A stretch of 56,363 nt of DNA, from assembly GCA_913055565.1 (NCBI GenBank), contig CAJXKP010000016.1, positions 1 to 56,363 on the forward strand. Direction: 5' to 3'. This DNA comes from an uncultured Ectothiorhodospiraceae bacterium. Lineage in GTDB: Bacteria; Pseudomonadota; Gammaproteobacteria; Nitrococcales; Nitrococcaceae. Positions 36,011 through 45,077 of this stretch are shown here, one piece after another. A model generated the notes under the pieces. That model saw nothing but the letters and a program-made list of their open reading frames with translations, was not told where the DNA came from and did no database searches. How positions within the stretch are numbered: the stretch's first letter is position 1; the number at the start of each line of letters is the position of its first letter. The translations under genes and the position numbers were made by a program.

Positions 36011-36903
36011 ACATCCGCTACGTCGCTACCTTCCTGGCCGTGGTGCGGCATGCAAGCCTACGCGCTGCCGCTGCCGAGCTCGGGCTCTCGCCGGCGACGG
36101 TCTCCCACCACATTAAGCAGCTCGAGCAGCAAACGCAGGCCCAGCTGTTGATGCGTGGCGCCCGCGCCCACGCCACCATGGCCGGCAATCGACTTCTACC
36201 CCATGCCAAGGCGCTGTTGCGGCTCAACGAGCGAGCGCTTGCTGCCGCTCAACAGGCACCGCTGCGCCTCGGCGCGGCCTCCAACATCGGCATCTACTTA
36301 CTACCCCCAATCCTGCAGCAGCTGCATGGCCACCAGCCTGGTGACCCCTTGGCCGGCCTGCTCATCGATACCAACGCCGTGATCAGGGAACGCCTTGCTG
36401 AGGGCTCGCTTGATATGGCGCTGGTTGAGAACGTCCCGAGCGACGACTTCACCACGGAGCACTGGCGTGATGAACCCCTGGTCGTCATCGTCTCGCCGAA
36501 TCACCCCTGGCGACACCGCGCCACCATTACGACCGAGGAACTAGCCCGAAGCCGGTTGCTGGCCGGCGAACCCGGCACGGGAACGGGTGCCCTGTTGCGT
36601 GAGTTTTTAAGTCGCTGCGATACGCAGCCCGCCATTTCGGCTCAACTCGGCAGCACCGAGGCGGTCAAGCGGGCCGTTGCGCACGATCACGGTATCTCCC
36701 TGGTGCTCGCGGGGACGGTGGAGGCGGAGGTCTCGGCCGGCTGGTTGGTCGCCGTGCCGTTGCAGTCGCCAGGTCTTTGGAAACCTCTGTGGGCGATCTG
36801 GCAGGGGCGCTGCCGGCCCGAGGGCAGCCACGCCTTATTAGCAACCCTGCGATCGCAGCTCGGCGCTGGCCAACAAGCCCACACCGCGTCATGCTCCCCG
36901 TAA
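36004..36903 (+). CDS. ptxE: LysR-family regulator PtxE
   Basis: DNA-binding regulator, 299 residues, with the LysR helix-turn-helix at 8-65 (FLAVVRHASLRAAAAELGLSPATVSHHIKQLE, core AAAELGLSPATVSHHIKQLE) and a periplasmic-binding-like sensor domain. It overlaps ptxD by seven bases, the same place as ptxE in known ptxABCDE operons. Its role in regulating known operons is poorly defined. Confidence 0.88.
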   Translation: MLNIRYVATFLAVVRHASLRAAAAELGLSPATVSHHIKQLEQQTQAQLLMRGARAHATMAGNRLLPHAKALLRLNERALAAAQQAPLRLGAASNIGIYLLPPILQQLHGHQPGDPLAGLLIDTNAVIRERLAEGSLDMALVENVPSDDFTTEHWRDEPLVVIVSPNHPWRHRATITTEELARSRLLAGEPGTGTGALLREFLSRCDTQPAISAQLGSTEAVKRAVAHDHGISLVLAGTVEAEVSAGWLVAVPLQSPGLWKPLWAIWQGRCRPEGSHALLATLRSQLGAGQQAHTASCSP

Positions 36904-36933
36904 CAGCACTAACGAACGACTGGGGGCGACGCA

Positions 36934-37857
36934 GTGAGCGATACAACGATCACCGTACTCGGGGCGTTCATGGCCGATCTCGTGACCCGCACCGACCGCA
37001 TGCCCGTCTGGGGCGAGACGATGCGCGGCAACAGCTTCGCCATGGGGCCGGGCGGCAAGGGGTCCAATCAGGCCGTCGCGGCGGCGCGGCAGGGGGCGCA
37101 GGTCAACCTCATCAGTCGCCTAGGCCAGGACCAGTTCGGCCATATGGCGCAACAGCTCTACGCCGATGAGGGCCTGTATACGCGCTTCGTCACCGAGGAC
37201 GCCGACCATCCCACCGCCACGGCCAGCATTACCGTCGACGATGCCAGCGGCGAGAACGCCATCATCACCGTGCCCGGTGCCTGCGAGGCGGTGACCGTCG
37301 AGGACGTTGATCGCGCGGAGGTAGCCATTGCCGAATCCCGCGTCTTCGTCTCCCAACTGGAGCTGCCGGAGACCGCCTGCCGCTACGCCCTGGGTGTCGC
37401 CCGCCGAGCCGGCGCCGCGGTCCTGCTCAACCCCGCGCCGGCCCTGGATCTGCCGGACGCCAGCTTCGCCGAGGTCGACTACCTCACCCCCAACGAATCC
37501 GAGGCGGCGGCCCTGGTCGGCCACCCGGTCGAGAACGCGGATCAGGCCCGCGATGCCGCCCGAGCGCTGCGTGAGCGCGGGGTCACCCACGCGCTGATCA
37601 CCCTGGGCGCCGACGGGGTCTACGTCAGTAGCCCCGACTACGAGGGCCATATCCCGGCCGTCGATGCCGGACCGGTCATCGAGACCACCGGTGCCGGGGA
37701 TGCCTTTAACGGCGCACTAGCGGCCGCCATCGCCGAGGACCGCCCGCTGGCGGAGGCGGTGCGCTTCGCCAACGCCGCGGCCGGCCTATCGGTCACCCAA
37801 CCCGGCGCTGCCCACGCCATGCCCTCGCGTGCGGCCGTCGAGCGTTTGCTGGGCTAA
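36934..37857 (+). CDS. Ribokinase-family sugar kinase (PfkB)
   Basis: ATP-dependent kinase of a sugar or nucleoside, 307 residues. It has the N-terminal PfkB motif GPGGKGSNQAVAAARQG and C-terminal ETTGAGDAFNGALAAA with the catalytic Asp. The pattern is closest to ribokinase (RbsK). It uses a GTG start after GGGGGCG, 30 bases downstream of ptxE, so it probably belongs to the ptx message. A ribose operon is not present; the true substrate may be a hexosamine or another sugar released by the next gene's product. Confidence 0.85.
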   Translation: MSDTTITVLGAFMADLVTRTDRMPVWGETMRGNSFAMGPGGKGSNQAVAAARQGAQVNLISRLGQDQFGHMAQQLYADEGLYTRFVTEDADHPTATASITVDDASGENAIITVPGACEAVTVEDVDRAEVAIAESRVFVSQLELPETACRYALGVARRAGAAVLLNPAPALDLPDASFAEVDYLTPNESEAAALVGHPVENADQARDAARALRERGVTHALITLGADGVYVSSPDYEGHIPAVDAGPVIETTGAGDAFNGALAAAIAEDRPLAEAVRFANAAAGLSVTQPGAAHAMPSRAAVERLLG

Positions 37858-37863
37858 TCGGGC

Positions 37864-38922
37864 ATGGATCTGGGCGTTATTGAGGGCTTCTACGGGCCCC
37901 TGTGGTCGGCCGCCGAGCGCCGCGGCGTCGTTGCGCGGCTGGCTCACGCCGGCTACGGCTTCTACCACTACGCCCCCAAGATGGATCCCTGCGTCCGCAC
38001 GGCTTGGCGCCAGCCCTGGTCGGACGCCGACACCGAAGCCCTCGCCGGCCTGGCCGCGAGCTGCCGGGCGGTCGGCATGCGGTTTGGCATCGGCCTGACG
38101 CCGCTCGATGCGCCAGCGCCGCTGACCGAGCGCGAGCGCGGTGACCTCAGCGCGCGCCTGCAACAGCTCAACGCCATCGGCATCGACGAACTGGTTATCG
38201 CCTTCGATGACCTCCGTGATGAGGCGCCTGGGCTAGCAGCGCGCCAGGCAGAGCTCGTCCACTGGGCCGCGGCGCGCAGCCAGGCCGGGCGCGTCGTGGT
38301 CTGCCCTACCTACTACAGCGACGACCCGCTCCTGGATCGCCTCTTCGGCGAGCGGCCGAGCGGTTATCTGGCCGATCTAGGCGCCGCTCTGGACCCCGCC
38401 ATCGGCATCTACTGGACCGGGCCTAAGGTCTGCTCGCATCGAATCACGCGCGCCGACATCGCCCCCATTGCCGAGACCCTGCAGCGCCGCCCGCTGCTCT
38501 GGGACAACTACCCGGTCAATGACGGCCCGCGCATGAGCCCCCATCTGCATCTACGCGCCTACGCCGAACGCGACCCCGAGTTGGCCCAGGTCATCGATGG
38601 CCATGCCATCAATCCGGCCCTGCAGCCGAGCTTGAGCTGCCTACCAGCACTAACGCTGGCCGACGTCTATCGCGACGGCAGCGCCTACGACCCCAGTGCG
38701 GCATGGCATGGCGCCGCCGAGCGCATGCTCGGCCCAGCCCTCGCCCAATGTGTGGCCGCGGATCTGACATCGCTACAGGATCAGGGGCGTACAGGGCTAT
38801 CCGGGGCAGCCATCGACGAGCTACGGCACCGCTACATGGGCTTCGACCACCCGGCCGCCGCCGAGATCGTTGCCTGGCTGGACGGCGCCTACACCGCCCA
38901 AGCAATCCCCACCGACGCATAG
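37864..38922 (+). CDS. GH84-like beta-N-acetylglucosaminidase
   Basis: Glycosidase of the family that includes bacterial O-GlcNAc hydrolases. The 352-residue protein begins at the catalytic barrel with VIEGFYGPLW (5-14) and YHYAPKMDP (35-42, Lys39 and Asp41). The catalytic pair Asp115-Asp116 is in ELVIAFDDL, and YWTGPKVCS and LLWDNYPVND complete the sugar pocket. There is no signal peptide or accessory domain, so it is cytoplasmic and minimal. Six bases separate it from the kinase gene, implying joint function. The substrate cannot be told from sequence. Confidence 0.85.
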   Translation: MDLGVIEGFYGPLWSAAERRGVVARLAHAGYGFYHYAPKMDPCVRTAWRQPWSDADTEALAGLAASCRAVGMRFGIGLTPLDAPAPLTERERGDLSARLQQLNAIGIDELVIAFDDLRDEAPGLAARQAELVHWAAARSQAGRVVVCPTYYSDDPLLDRLFGERPSGYLADLGAALDPAIGIYWTGPKVCSHRITRADIAPIAETLQRRPLLWDNYPVNDGPRMSPHLHLRAYAERDPELAQVIDGHAINPALQPSLSCLPALTLADVYRDGSAYDPSAAWHGAAERMLGPALAQCVAADLTSLQDQGRTGLSGAAIDELRHRYMGFDHPAAAEIVAWLDGAYTAQAIPTDA

Positions 38923-39143
38923 GCCACGCGCGGGGCCCGATCGCCCCGTACCGAACCGCGAGCCCGACGTATTGGATGCGGAACTCGCGGGAGGCTCGTT
39001 GCGTCTCAGTCAACGAGCTGGGATCAAGGGCTGCAAGCCCTCTCGCTGATGGCCTGGCCTCGCCCCTAAACTATGCGCACGCGCCGCCGCCAGCCGGTAG
39101 CCCGCTGCCTAGGACCGTACCGATCAATCGAGCTTACGTAACG

Positions 39144-40490
39144 ATGGATAACCGTCAGACCCTTATTGAGACCCTCGACCAGACCCAGCAGCGCATGGTG
39201 GAGCTGGTTACGCAACTCAGCGAGGAACAGCTCGACGTGCCTTATCACGTCGGCGTCAACCCGCCGGTCTGGGAGGCCGGCCACGCGGCGTTCTTCTATG
39301 AGGTATTCATCTTTAACCTCCTCGACGGGCTGCCCTCCTACAACCCCGAGCTCGACAACATCTGGGACTCCTTCTATCTGCCCCACCAGGAGCGCTGGAC
39401 ACCAGGGTTGTTCCCCAACCGCGCCGACACCCTGACCTATCTCGACACCATCTACCGGCGCATTCGGCAGCGCATCCAGGAGCAGCCCCTCGACGCCTGG
39501 CCGCACTACCTCTACCGCTACTCGATCTGTCATCAGAATATGCACATCGAGTCCATGAGCTGGTGCCGGCAGACGGCGGGCTACCCGGCACCGCCGCATT
39601 TCGAGGCGGCCCCGACGCCGTCGAATCGCACACCCGAGAATCCCGACGTCACTATACCCGGCGGCACGTATCGCATCGGTATGCCGGCCGACGACCCGGC
39701 CTACGCCACGCAGCGCTTTAGCTTCGATAACGAGAAGCCGGGCTTCGACCGCGAGCTGGCGAGCTTCCGGATCAGTAAGTACCCGGTCAGTAACGGCGAG
39801 TTCCTCGCCTTCGTCGAGGCCGGCGGCTACGAGCGCCCCGAGCTGTGGAGCTTCGGCGGCCGGCGCTGGCTTGAGAGGCCGCAGGACATCAACCTCGGCA
39901 CCGATGAGCCAGCCCACCACGCCCCGCCGCGCCAGCCGGCCTACTGGCGCCGCCTCGACGGCGTATGGCACGAGCGCCAGTTCGACGCTTGGCGTCCGCT
40001 AGACCCGGCCGCGCCGGTGCGGCATGTGAGCTTCTGGGAGGCGGAAGCCTACTGCCACTGGGCCGGCCGCCGGCTACCCACGGAGTTCGAGTGGGAGGCC
40101 GCCGCGCTTGGCAACCAGCCCGACAAGCCGCTACAGCGCTACCCGTGGAGCGACACCATGGACACCGCGCGCGCCGCCCTGGACGGGCGCGGCGCCGGCC
40201 TGCTGCCCGTGGATGCCCTGCCCGATGGCGATAGCCCGTATGGCTGCCGGCAGATGGTGGGCACGGTCTGGGAGTGGACCGGCAACGACTTCCTGCCCTA
40301 CGACGGCTTCGCCGTCGATGTCTACCCGTTTATGTCGACGCTGCAGTTCGGCGATCACAAGACCACCCGCGGCGGAAGCTACGCCAGCTCGTCGTGCCTA
40401 ATCCGCGGCACCTACCGCCAGGCCTACCTGCCAGGGCGCCAGGACGTATTCACCGGCTTTCGCACCTGCGCCCGGGAGACAGGCGAATGA
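39144..40490 (+). CDS. ovoA: 5-histidylcysteine sulfoxide synthase (OvoA N-terminal part)
   Basis: Non-haem iron enzyme joining cysteine to histidine at C5 with oxygen, the first step of ovothiol synthesis. The 448-residue protein has a DinB-like domain with iron ligands His47 (WEAGHAAFFYE), His130 and His134 (ICHQNMHIES), then a formylglycine-generating-enzyme (C-type lectin) fold from about 170 (PGGTYRIGM, FDNEKPG, VSFWEAEAYCHWAGRRLPTEFEWE, TRGGSYASSS). In most OvoA the methyltransferase is fused at the C-terminus; here it is the next gene. The frame is open 440 bases upstream, but that is a shadow of the GH84 gene. OvoB is not in the window. Confidence 0.9.
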   Translation: MDNRQTLIETLDQTQQRMVELVTQLSEEQLDVPYHVGVNPPVWEAGHAAFFYEVFIFNLLDGLPSYNPELDNIWDSFYLPHQERWTPGLFPNRADTLTYLDTIYRRIRQRIQEQPLDAWPHYLYRYSICHQNMHIESMSWCRQTAGYPAPPHFEAAPTPSNRTPENPDVTIPGGTYRIGMPADDPAYATQRFSFDNEKPGFDRELASFRISKYPVSNGEFLAFVEAGGYERPELWSFGGRRWLERPQDINLGTDEPAHHAPPRQPAYWRRLDGVWHERQFDAWRPLDPAAPVRHVSFWEAEAYCHWAGRRLPTEFEWEAAALGNQPDKPLQRYPWSDTMDTARAALDGRGAGLLPVDALPDGDSPYGCRQMVGTVWEWTGNDFLPYDGFAVDVYPFMSTLQFGDHKTTRGGSYASSSCLIRGTYRQAYLPGRQDVFTGFRTCARETGE

Positions 40491-41254
40491 CCGATGCCTA
40501 CGAGACCGAGGAGGTGCTGAGCCAATACCTTGACTTCCACTTCGGCCCGGATGAGCCCTTCGGGGTGCCCAACTACCCCGCCGCCTGCGCCCGCTTATGC
40601 CTGGAGGCCATGGCCGACGACGACCAGCGCCGCCGGGCGCTGGACCTGGGGTGCGCGGTAGGTCGCACGGGGATGGAGCTCGCGAACGCCTTTGACGCGG
40701 TCGATGCCCTGGATACCTCCCAGGCCTTCATCGACGCCGCCTGCTCGCTGCGCGATCAAGGCACGCTCGATTACAGCATCGTGGATGAGGGCGATATCCG
40801 CTCGGCGCGTCGCGCCGATCTCGGTGGGCTGGGGCTGGCAGAGGCCGCCCGGCGGGTTACGTTCGCGGTCGGCGACGCCTCGCGACTGGCCGTGCCCGAC
40901 GACCCCTATGATCTCGTCTTCGCCGGTAACCTCATCGACCGCCTCGCCAAGCCGGCGGATTTCCTCGAGCGGCTGCCGCAACAGCTGCGGCCCGGCGGCT
41001 GGCTAGTCCTGGCCTCGCCCTACACCCTGCGACGCGAGTACACGGCGCAAGAGCAGTGGATCGGCGGCTACCGCAGCGCCGACGGCGAGCCGATCACCGT
41101 ACGCCAAGGGCTGCACGAGTGGCTGGAGCCCGCCTTCGAGATGGCGCGGGATCCCGTCGATCAGGCCTTCGTGATCCGCGAGACGCGGCGCAAGTTCCAG
41201 CACACCATCGCCGAGGTAACCTTCTGGCGGCGGTCCGCTAGCGCCATGAGCTAG
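40487..41254 (+). CDS. Putative 4-mercaptohistidine N1-methyltransferase (OvoA C-terminal part)
   Basis: SAM-dependent methyltransferase, 255 residues, equal to the C-terminal domain of fused OvoA. The opening EEVLSQYLDFHFGPDEPFGVPNYPAACARL is the OvoA-C hallmark (core YLDFHFG, NYP). The SAM-binding motif is ALDLGCAVGRTGMELA and the later motif is YDLVFAGNLIDRL. Its ATG overlaps the preceding stop (ATGA), so the two halves are translationally coupled. It would make the last methylation in ovothiol A synthesis. Confidence 0.9.
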   Translation: MTDAYETEEVLSQYLDFHFGPDEPFGVPNYPAACARLCLEAMADDDQRRRALDLGCAVGRTGMELANAFDAVDALDTSQAFIDAACSLRDQGTLDYSIVDEGDIRSARRADLGGLGLAEAARRVTFAVGDASRLAVPDDPYDLVFAGNLIDRLAKPADFLERLPQQLRPGGWLVLASPYTLRREYTAQEQWIGGYRSADGEPITVRQGLHEWLEPAFEMARDPVDQAFVIRETRRKFQHTIAEVTFWRRSASAMS

Positions 41255-41367
41255 TGAGCGGGCGGCCCGGCCCCACTAATCCGCGAAAGCCGGCGGGCCG
41301 ATGGCCCCAAGGCGAGCCGCCTATCCGGGGCCTACGGATGATCGCCGCCGTGGCGGCTACGCCCTGA

Positions 41368-43518
41368 TCAACTGCCGAAGGGTATCTGGACCGTTAGCCG
41401 GACATCACGACCAGGGGAGAGCCCATAGCCCTTGTAGGTATCGAGGAAGCCGCGGTAGTCCTTATCCAGCAGGTTGCGCACCTCGACGTCCACATCGACG
41501 GAGCGGCCGCGGTACGTCGGCGAGAACCCGAAGCTAAGATCCACCAGGGTGTAGTCATCCGTGGACGCCGTACCAAACGGGGCGTTATCGAACTGGGCGA
41601 AGGGATCATCCGGGGCGGCATCCTTGCTCGCGTGGTAACGAACATCGATGCCCGCCCTCGGCTCGCTGAACCAGCCGTGGCCCGCGGGCGTAAAGTCGGC
41701 GCCCACACGCAGGTTATCGGACGGCAGCAGCGGCAGATCATCACCCGTATCGCGGCGTTCGCCATCGATCACCTCCGCGGCCGTATTCACGGCCAGCCAG
41801 GGGTTGAGCTGGTGATCAAGGCTGAGCTCGATGCCTCGTAGCTCGGCATCCACCTGGCCGTAGCGCAGGATGCGCAGGCCGTTAGCCGCCGTCTGCCCCG
41901 TCCCGCGCAGCGCGATGTAGTCATCGATGCGATTACGATAGGCCGTTAATTTGAACGAGGTCGTGTCATCGAACCAGCGAATCGAGGCATCCGCCTCCAG
42001 CGAGGTCTCGGGATCGAGCGAGTCATCACCGCGCTGGACCGCCGCCACGCCGCCGTGAACGCCGTCGGCGTAGCGCTCGAACAGCGTGGGCGCACGAAAG
42101 CCCCGGCCCAGATTGGCCGCCAGGGAGAGCTCATCGGTGATGCTGTAGATGCCGCCAAGACTGCCCGTTGCCACCTGCCAGCTCTCGGAGTCGGCGTTGA
42201 CCACACTCGCCGCTGGACTCGCCGTGCGCGAGGCCTCCGCCTCGAGGCGGTGGTGGTCCAGCCGTAGACCGCCTTGCAGTAACAGCGGACCGAACGACTT
42301 CTCCTCAAACGCGAACACGGCGGCGTTGGTTACCTCACCGCCGGGCGAGAGCTGGGTTGAACCGCGCGAATCCTGGGTCTTGTGGCGGTACTCCAAGCCA
42401 ACACTGCCACCGTCCAGCCCCAGGAACGGCCCGTGCTCCCCCACTAGGCGGGCGGTGTACTGATCGAACTCGACATCGAGCGTATCGTCGAAGCCGGCGC
42501 TCCTAGCATTCCCGGGGGCGTTGGAGCGCCGTCGGTTGTTCTGCCATTTGAACTTGGGCTTCCACGTGATGCCCGCCGCGTCTACGCGCCCGGAGAGGGT
42601 GAGCTGCTGGTCGTCGATGAACTGCCCGACACCACCGGCCTCACTGGCCGGCGGCACCGCCGGAGGCGGTAGCAGGAAGTTATGGTCGTCCTCCCAGCGC
42701 TTGTAGCGCAGCTTCCACTCGCCGACGTCCTCACCCCGGAATCCGACGGCGATATCACCGGTCACCTGCTCAAAATCCGTAAAGGGCAACTCACCCGTGT
42801 ACGCCGGCTCGTCCTGGCGCTCGGGCGCCGGCGGCGGCGGGAAGAAGGTCGGTTCATTCGGGGTCGTGACATCGCCGGCATCACGGCGCATCAGGCCGAG
42901 GGCATAGCCGAACTGCCCCTGGCCGCCCGAGGCCTTGATGCCCGTATCCAGCTGCCCGTTGTTGCTGTAATAGCGCGTAAGCAGCTTGCCCGTCACGGGG
43001 GTGTCGTAGCGGATCTCGGGGCTGATCATATTGACCGCACCGCCCAAAGCGCTGGAGCCATAGAGCACGCTCGACGCCCCGCGTGCGACCTCCACTCGAC
43101 CGGCGAGAAAGGGGTCATAGGCCGGCATGTGGCGGACGCCGTACTGCTGGTGATCGAGGCTGACCCCATCCGAGAGGATGGTCACCCGTTCACCGGATAG
43201 GCCGCGGATGACCGGCTTACCCACGGTATTGCCGGTGCCGATGTTATTAACGCCGGCCAACCCGGAGAGGGCGTCGCCCAGATTGGCCGCGCCAGAGCGA
43301 TCCATAGCCTGGGAATCGAGCGTATCCACATTGGTGGACTGCGATAGCGGCGAGCCCGGGAGCGGCACGCCCGTCACGGTGATATCCCCAAGTTGCTCGG
43401 GCTCGCCGGCCGTCTCGGAGGGCGTTCCCTGCGCCATCGCGGCAGTCGTCGTGAGGACGAAGGCTGCGCCGGTAGAAGCGAACCAAACGCTTGAGGGGCG
43501 GTATCGGTGCTCTAGCAT
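41368..43518 (-). CDS. TonB-dependent outer-membrane receptor, zinc uptake type (ZnuD-like)
   Basis: Outer-membrane transporter, 716 residues, with signal peptide ending near AMA-QGT (about 30), a plug domain (VDTLDSQAMDRSGAANLGDALSG to about 165, read as LDSQAM and NLGDALSG) and a long barrel ending VQIPFGS. Plug motifs VIRGLSGERVTILSDGVSLD and ARGASSVLYGSSALGGAVNM are standard. A loop near 225-245 is Pro-rich with acidic and His residues as in ZnuD. Zinc is inferred from a Zur-like palindrome just upstream; iron-chelate uptake is the alternative. Confidence 0.85.
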   Translation of the reverse strand: MLEHRYRPSSVWFASTGAAFVLTTTAAMAQGTPSETAGEPEQLGDITVTGVPLPGSPLSQSTNVDTLDSQAMDRSGAANLGDALSGLAGVNNIGTGNTVGKPVIRGLSGERVTILSDGVSLDHQQYGVRHMPAYDPFLAGRVEVARGASSVLYGSSALGGAVNMISPEIRYDTPVTGKLLTRYYSNNGQLDTGIKASGGQGQFGYALGLMRRDAGDVTTPNEPTFFPPPPAPERQDEPAYTGELPFTDFEQVTGDIAVGFRGEDVGEWKLRYKRWEDDHNFLLPPPAVPPASEAGGVGQFIDDQQLTLSGRVDAAGITWKPKFKWQNNRRRSNAPGNARSAGFDDTLDVEFDQYTARLVGEHGPFLGLDGGSVGLEYRHKTQDSRGSTQLSPGGEVTNAAVFAFEEKSFGPLLLQGGLRLDHHRLEAEASRTASPAASVVNADSESWQVATGSLGGIYSITDELSLAANLGRGFRAPTLFERYADGVHGGVAAVQRGDDSLDPETSLEADASIRWFDDTTSFKLTAYRNRIDDYIALRGTGQTAANGLRILRYGQVDAELRGIELSLDHQLNPWLAVNTAAEVIDGERRDTGDDLPLLPSDNLRVGADFTPAGHGWFSEPRAGIDVRYHASKDAAPDDPFAQFDNAPFGTASTDDYTLVDLSFGFSPTYRGRSVDVDVEVRNLLDKDYRGFLDTYKGYGLSPGRDVRLTVQIPFGS

Positions 43519-43534
43519 GGTGACCTCTTTTAGT

Positions 43535-43553
43535 TACGTTATGACGTAACGTA
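43535..43553 (-). promoter_or_regulatory. Zur-like palindrome upstream of the TonB receptor
   Basis: TACGTTA-TGACG-TAACGTA contains GTTATGACGTAAC, which fits the gammaproteobacterial Zur core GTTAT-N3-ATAAC with one mismatch. It lies 17 bases before the start codon, where a repressor would block transcription or elongation. Confidence 0.6.
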
Positions 43554-43598
43554 TCGTAGAGGCGCCATCCTGTCGAGTCCCGATGACCTGGTCTCCCG

Positions 43599-43647
43599 AG
43601 GAGCCCCGGAACAATTCGCGTGAGCCTCTGGCCGTTGAGCCCGGGCC
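43599..43647 (+). repeat. REP-like intergenic repeat, copy A
   Basis: Core GGAACAATTCGCGTGAGC, CTCTGGCCG, TTGAGC at 43608-43640. By hand it agrees at about 40 of 49 positions with copy C at 56.3 kb. It lies between the receptor promoter and the end of the response-regulator gene. Confidence 0.6.
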
Positions 43648-43664
43648 GAGGCAACGCCAGTCAC

Positions 43665-45077
43665 TCAGTCCGGTGCGTGGGTATCCGTCGCCGTGTTCTG
43701 GGGACTGGGCTCGATCAATTCGAGCTTTCGATACAGCGTGCGGCGGCCGATGCCGAGGATGTCCGCGGCCTGGCGTTTGTTGCCCTGGCAGTGATCGAGC
43801 ACATACCGGATATAGCGCCCCTCCATCGCCGCTAAGCTCGCCAGCTCCGTGCCCATGACCGACGCCGGCTCCGGCGCCTCGGACGCGCCGGACTGACGAC
43901 GGACGTGGTCCGGAAGATCCGCTTCCGTGATGACGTCGCCGAGGCACAGTGTTGCGGCGCGCTCAAGGAGGTTGGAGAGTTCCCGCACATTGCCGGGCAG
44001 GCTATAGGCGCGCAGCGAGGCCAGGGCCAACGGATCCAGGCTCAGTGCCTCGCGACCGAGACGCTGGCCGAAGTGCTTAACGAAACGCATGGCCAGGAGC
44101 TCGATGTCATCGGTGCGCTCGCGCAGCGGCGGCACGCGAATCTGGAAGGTCTCCAGGCGATAGTACAGGTCCTCTCGGAAGTCACCGGCCTGGATGGCCT
44201 GAGGCAGGTCGCGGTTGGTCGCCGCGATGACACGCACGTCGACCGGCTCGCCATGATCCGAGCCCAGGGGGCGCACCAGGCCATCCTCGAGCACGCGTAA
44301 CAGCTTGGCCTGCAACGCGGCCGGCATCTCGCCGATCTCGTCGAGAAACAGCGAACCACCGTGCGCTTGCTGTAATAAGCCGGTTCGTGCCTGCGCCGCC
44401 CCCGTAAAGGCGCCGCGCGTGTGGCCGAAGAACTCGCTCTCGAGCAGATCGGGCGGCACGCCCGCGCAATTGACCGTGATAAAAGGCCCGCTAGCCCGGG
44501 GACTCTCGGTATGCAGGGCCCGGGCAACCAATTCCTTCCCAGTACCGCTCTCACCCTGAACCAGGGTCGCACTATCGGCGGCCGCAATGCGGGTAACAAG
44601 GTCGCATAGCCGGCGCATCGGCTCACTCCGACCCACCAGGCCATGGAAGCTATCACTGCCGACCAGCTCTTCGAGCGTACGGATACGCCGACGTAGCTGG
44701 CGCGTCTCCATAACGCGCTCCACGCGCACCAACAGGTGCTGAAAATCGATGGGCTTGGTCAGGAAATCATCCGCGCCGCGCTTAATGGCGTCCACGGCTT
44801 GATCGATGGTGCCGAAGGCGGTAACCACGATCAGCCCCGGTGGCGACGACAGCCCCCCCAGCCAGCCGAGCAGCTCAATGGCGTCGGCACCTGGGAGGCG
44901 CAGATCGCTAATGACTAATGCGATCTCCTCGCTATCGATAACGCCCCAGGCGTCTTCCGCCGAGGCCACAGCGCGCACGCTCCAGCCCGCCTCCACGAGC
45001 TCGTCAGTAACGAGATCGCGGAGCGCGCGATCGTCTTCAACCAGCAGGATCTGGGTCGGCGTTTCGTTCGTCGTCAT
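43665..45077 (-). CDS. NtrC-family sigma-54 response regulator (ZraR/HydG-like)
   Basis: Activates sigma-54 promoters when phosphorylated. The 470-residue protein has a receiver domain with Asp58 (VISDLRLPG), an AAA+ domain with Walker A GESGTGKE and the sigma-54 contact GAFTGA (both intact), and a Fis-type helix-turn-helix at the C-terminus (GNKRQAADILGIGRRTLYRKL, core KRQAADILGIGRRTLYRKL). The ATG at 45077 overlaps the kinase gene by about 40 bases. It probably acts on the divergent sigma-54 promoter at 46.67 kb. Confidence 0.92.
   Translation of the reverse strand: MTTNETPTQILLVEDDRALRDLVTDELVEAGWSVRAVASAEDAWGVIDSEEIALVISDLRLPGADAIELLGWLGGLSSPPGLIVVTAFGTIDQAVDAIKRGADDFLTKPIDFQHLLVRVERVMETRQLRRRIRTLEELVGSDSFHGLVGRSEPMRRLCDLVTRIAAADSATLVQGESGTGKELVARALHTESPRASGPFITVNCAGVPPDLLESEFFGHTRGAFTGAAQARTGLLQQAHGGSLFLDEIGEMPAALQAKLLRVLEDGLVRPLGSDHGEPVDVRVIAATNRDLPQAIQAGDFREDLYYRLETFQIRVPPLRERTDDIELLAMRFVKHFGQRLGREALSLDPLALASLRAYSLPGNVRELSNLLERAATLCLGDVITEADLPDHVRRQSGASEAPEPASVMGTELASLAAMEGRYIRYVLDHCQGNKRQAADILGIGRRTLYRKLELIEPSPQNTATDTHAPD

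Noticed and set aside
38703-39143. Long N-terminal extension of the OvoA frame
   Set aside because: The extra 147 codons overlap the GH84 gene on the same strand in another frame and have shadow-like Arg/Pro-rich composition; family homology begins at the ATG at 39144.
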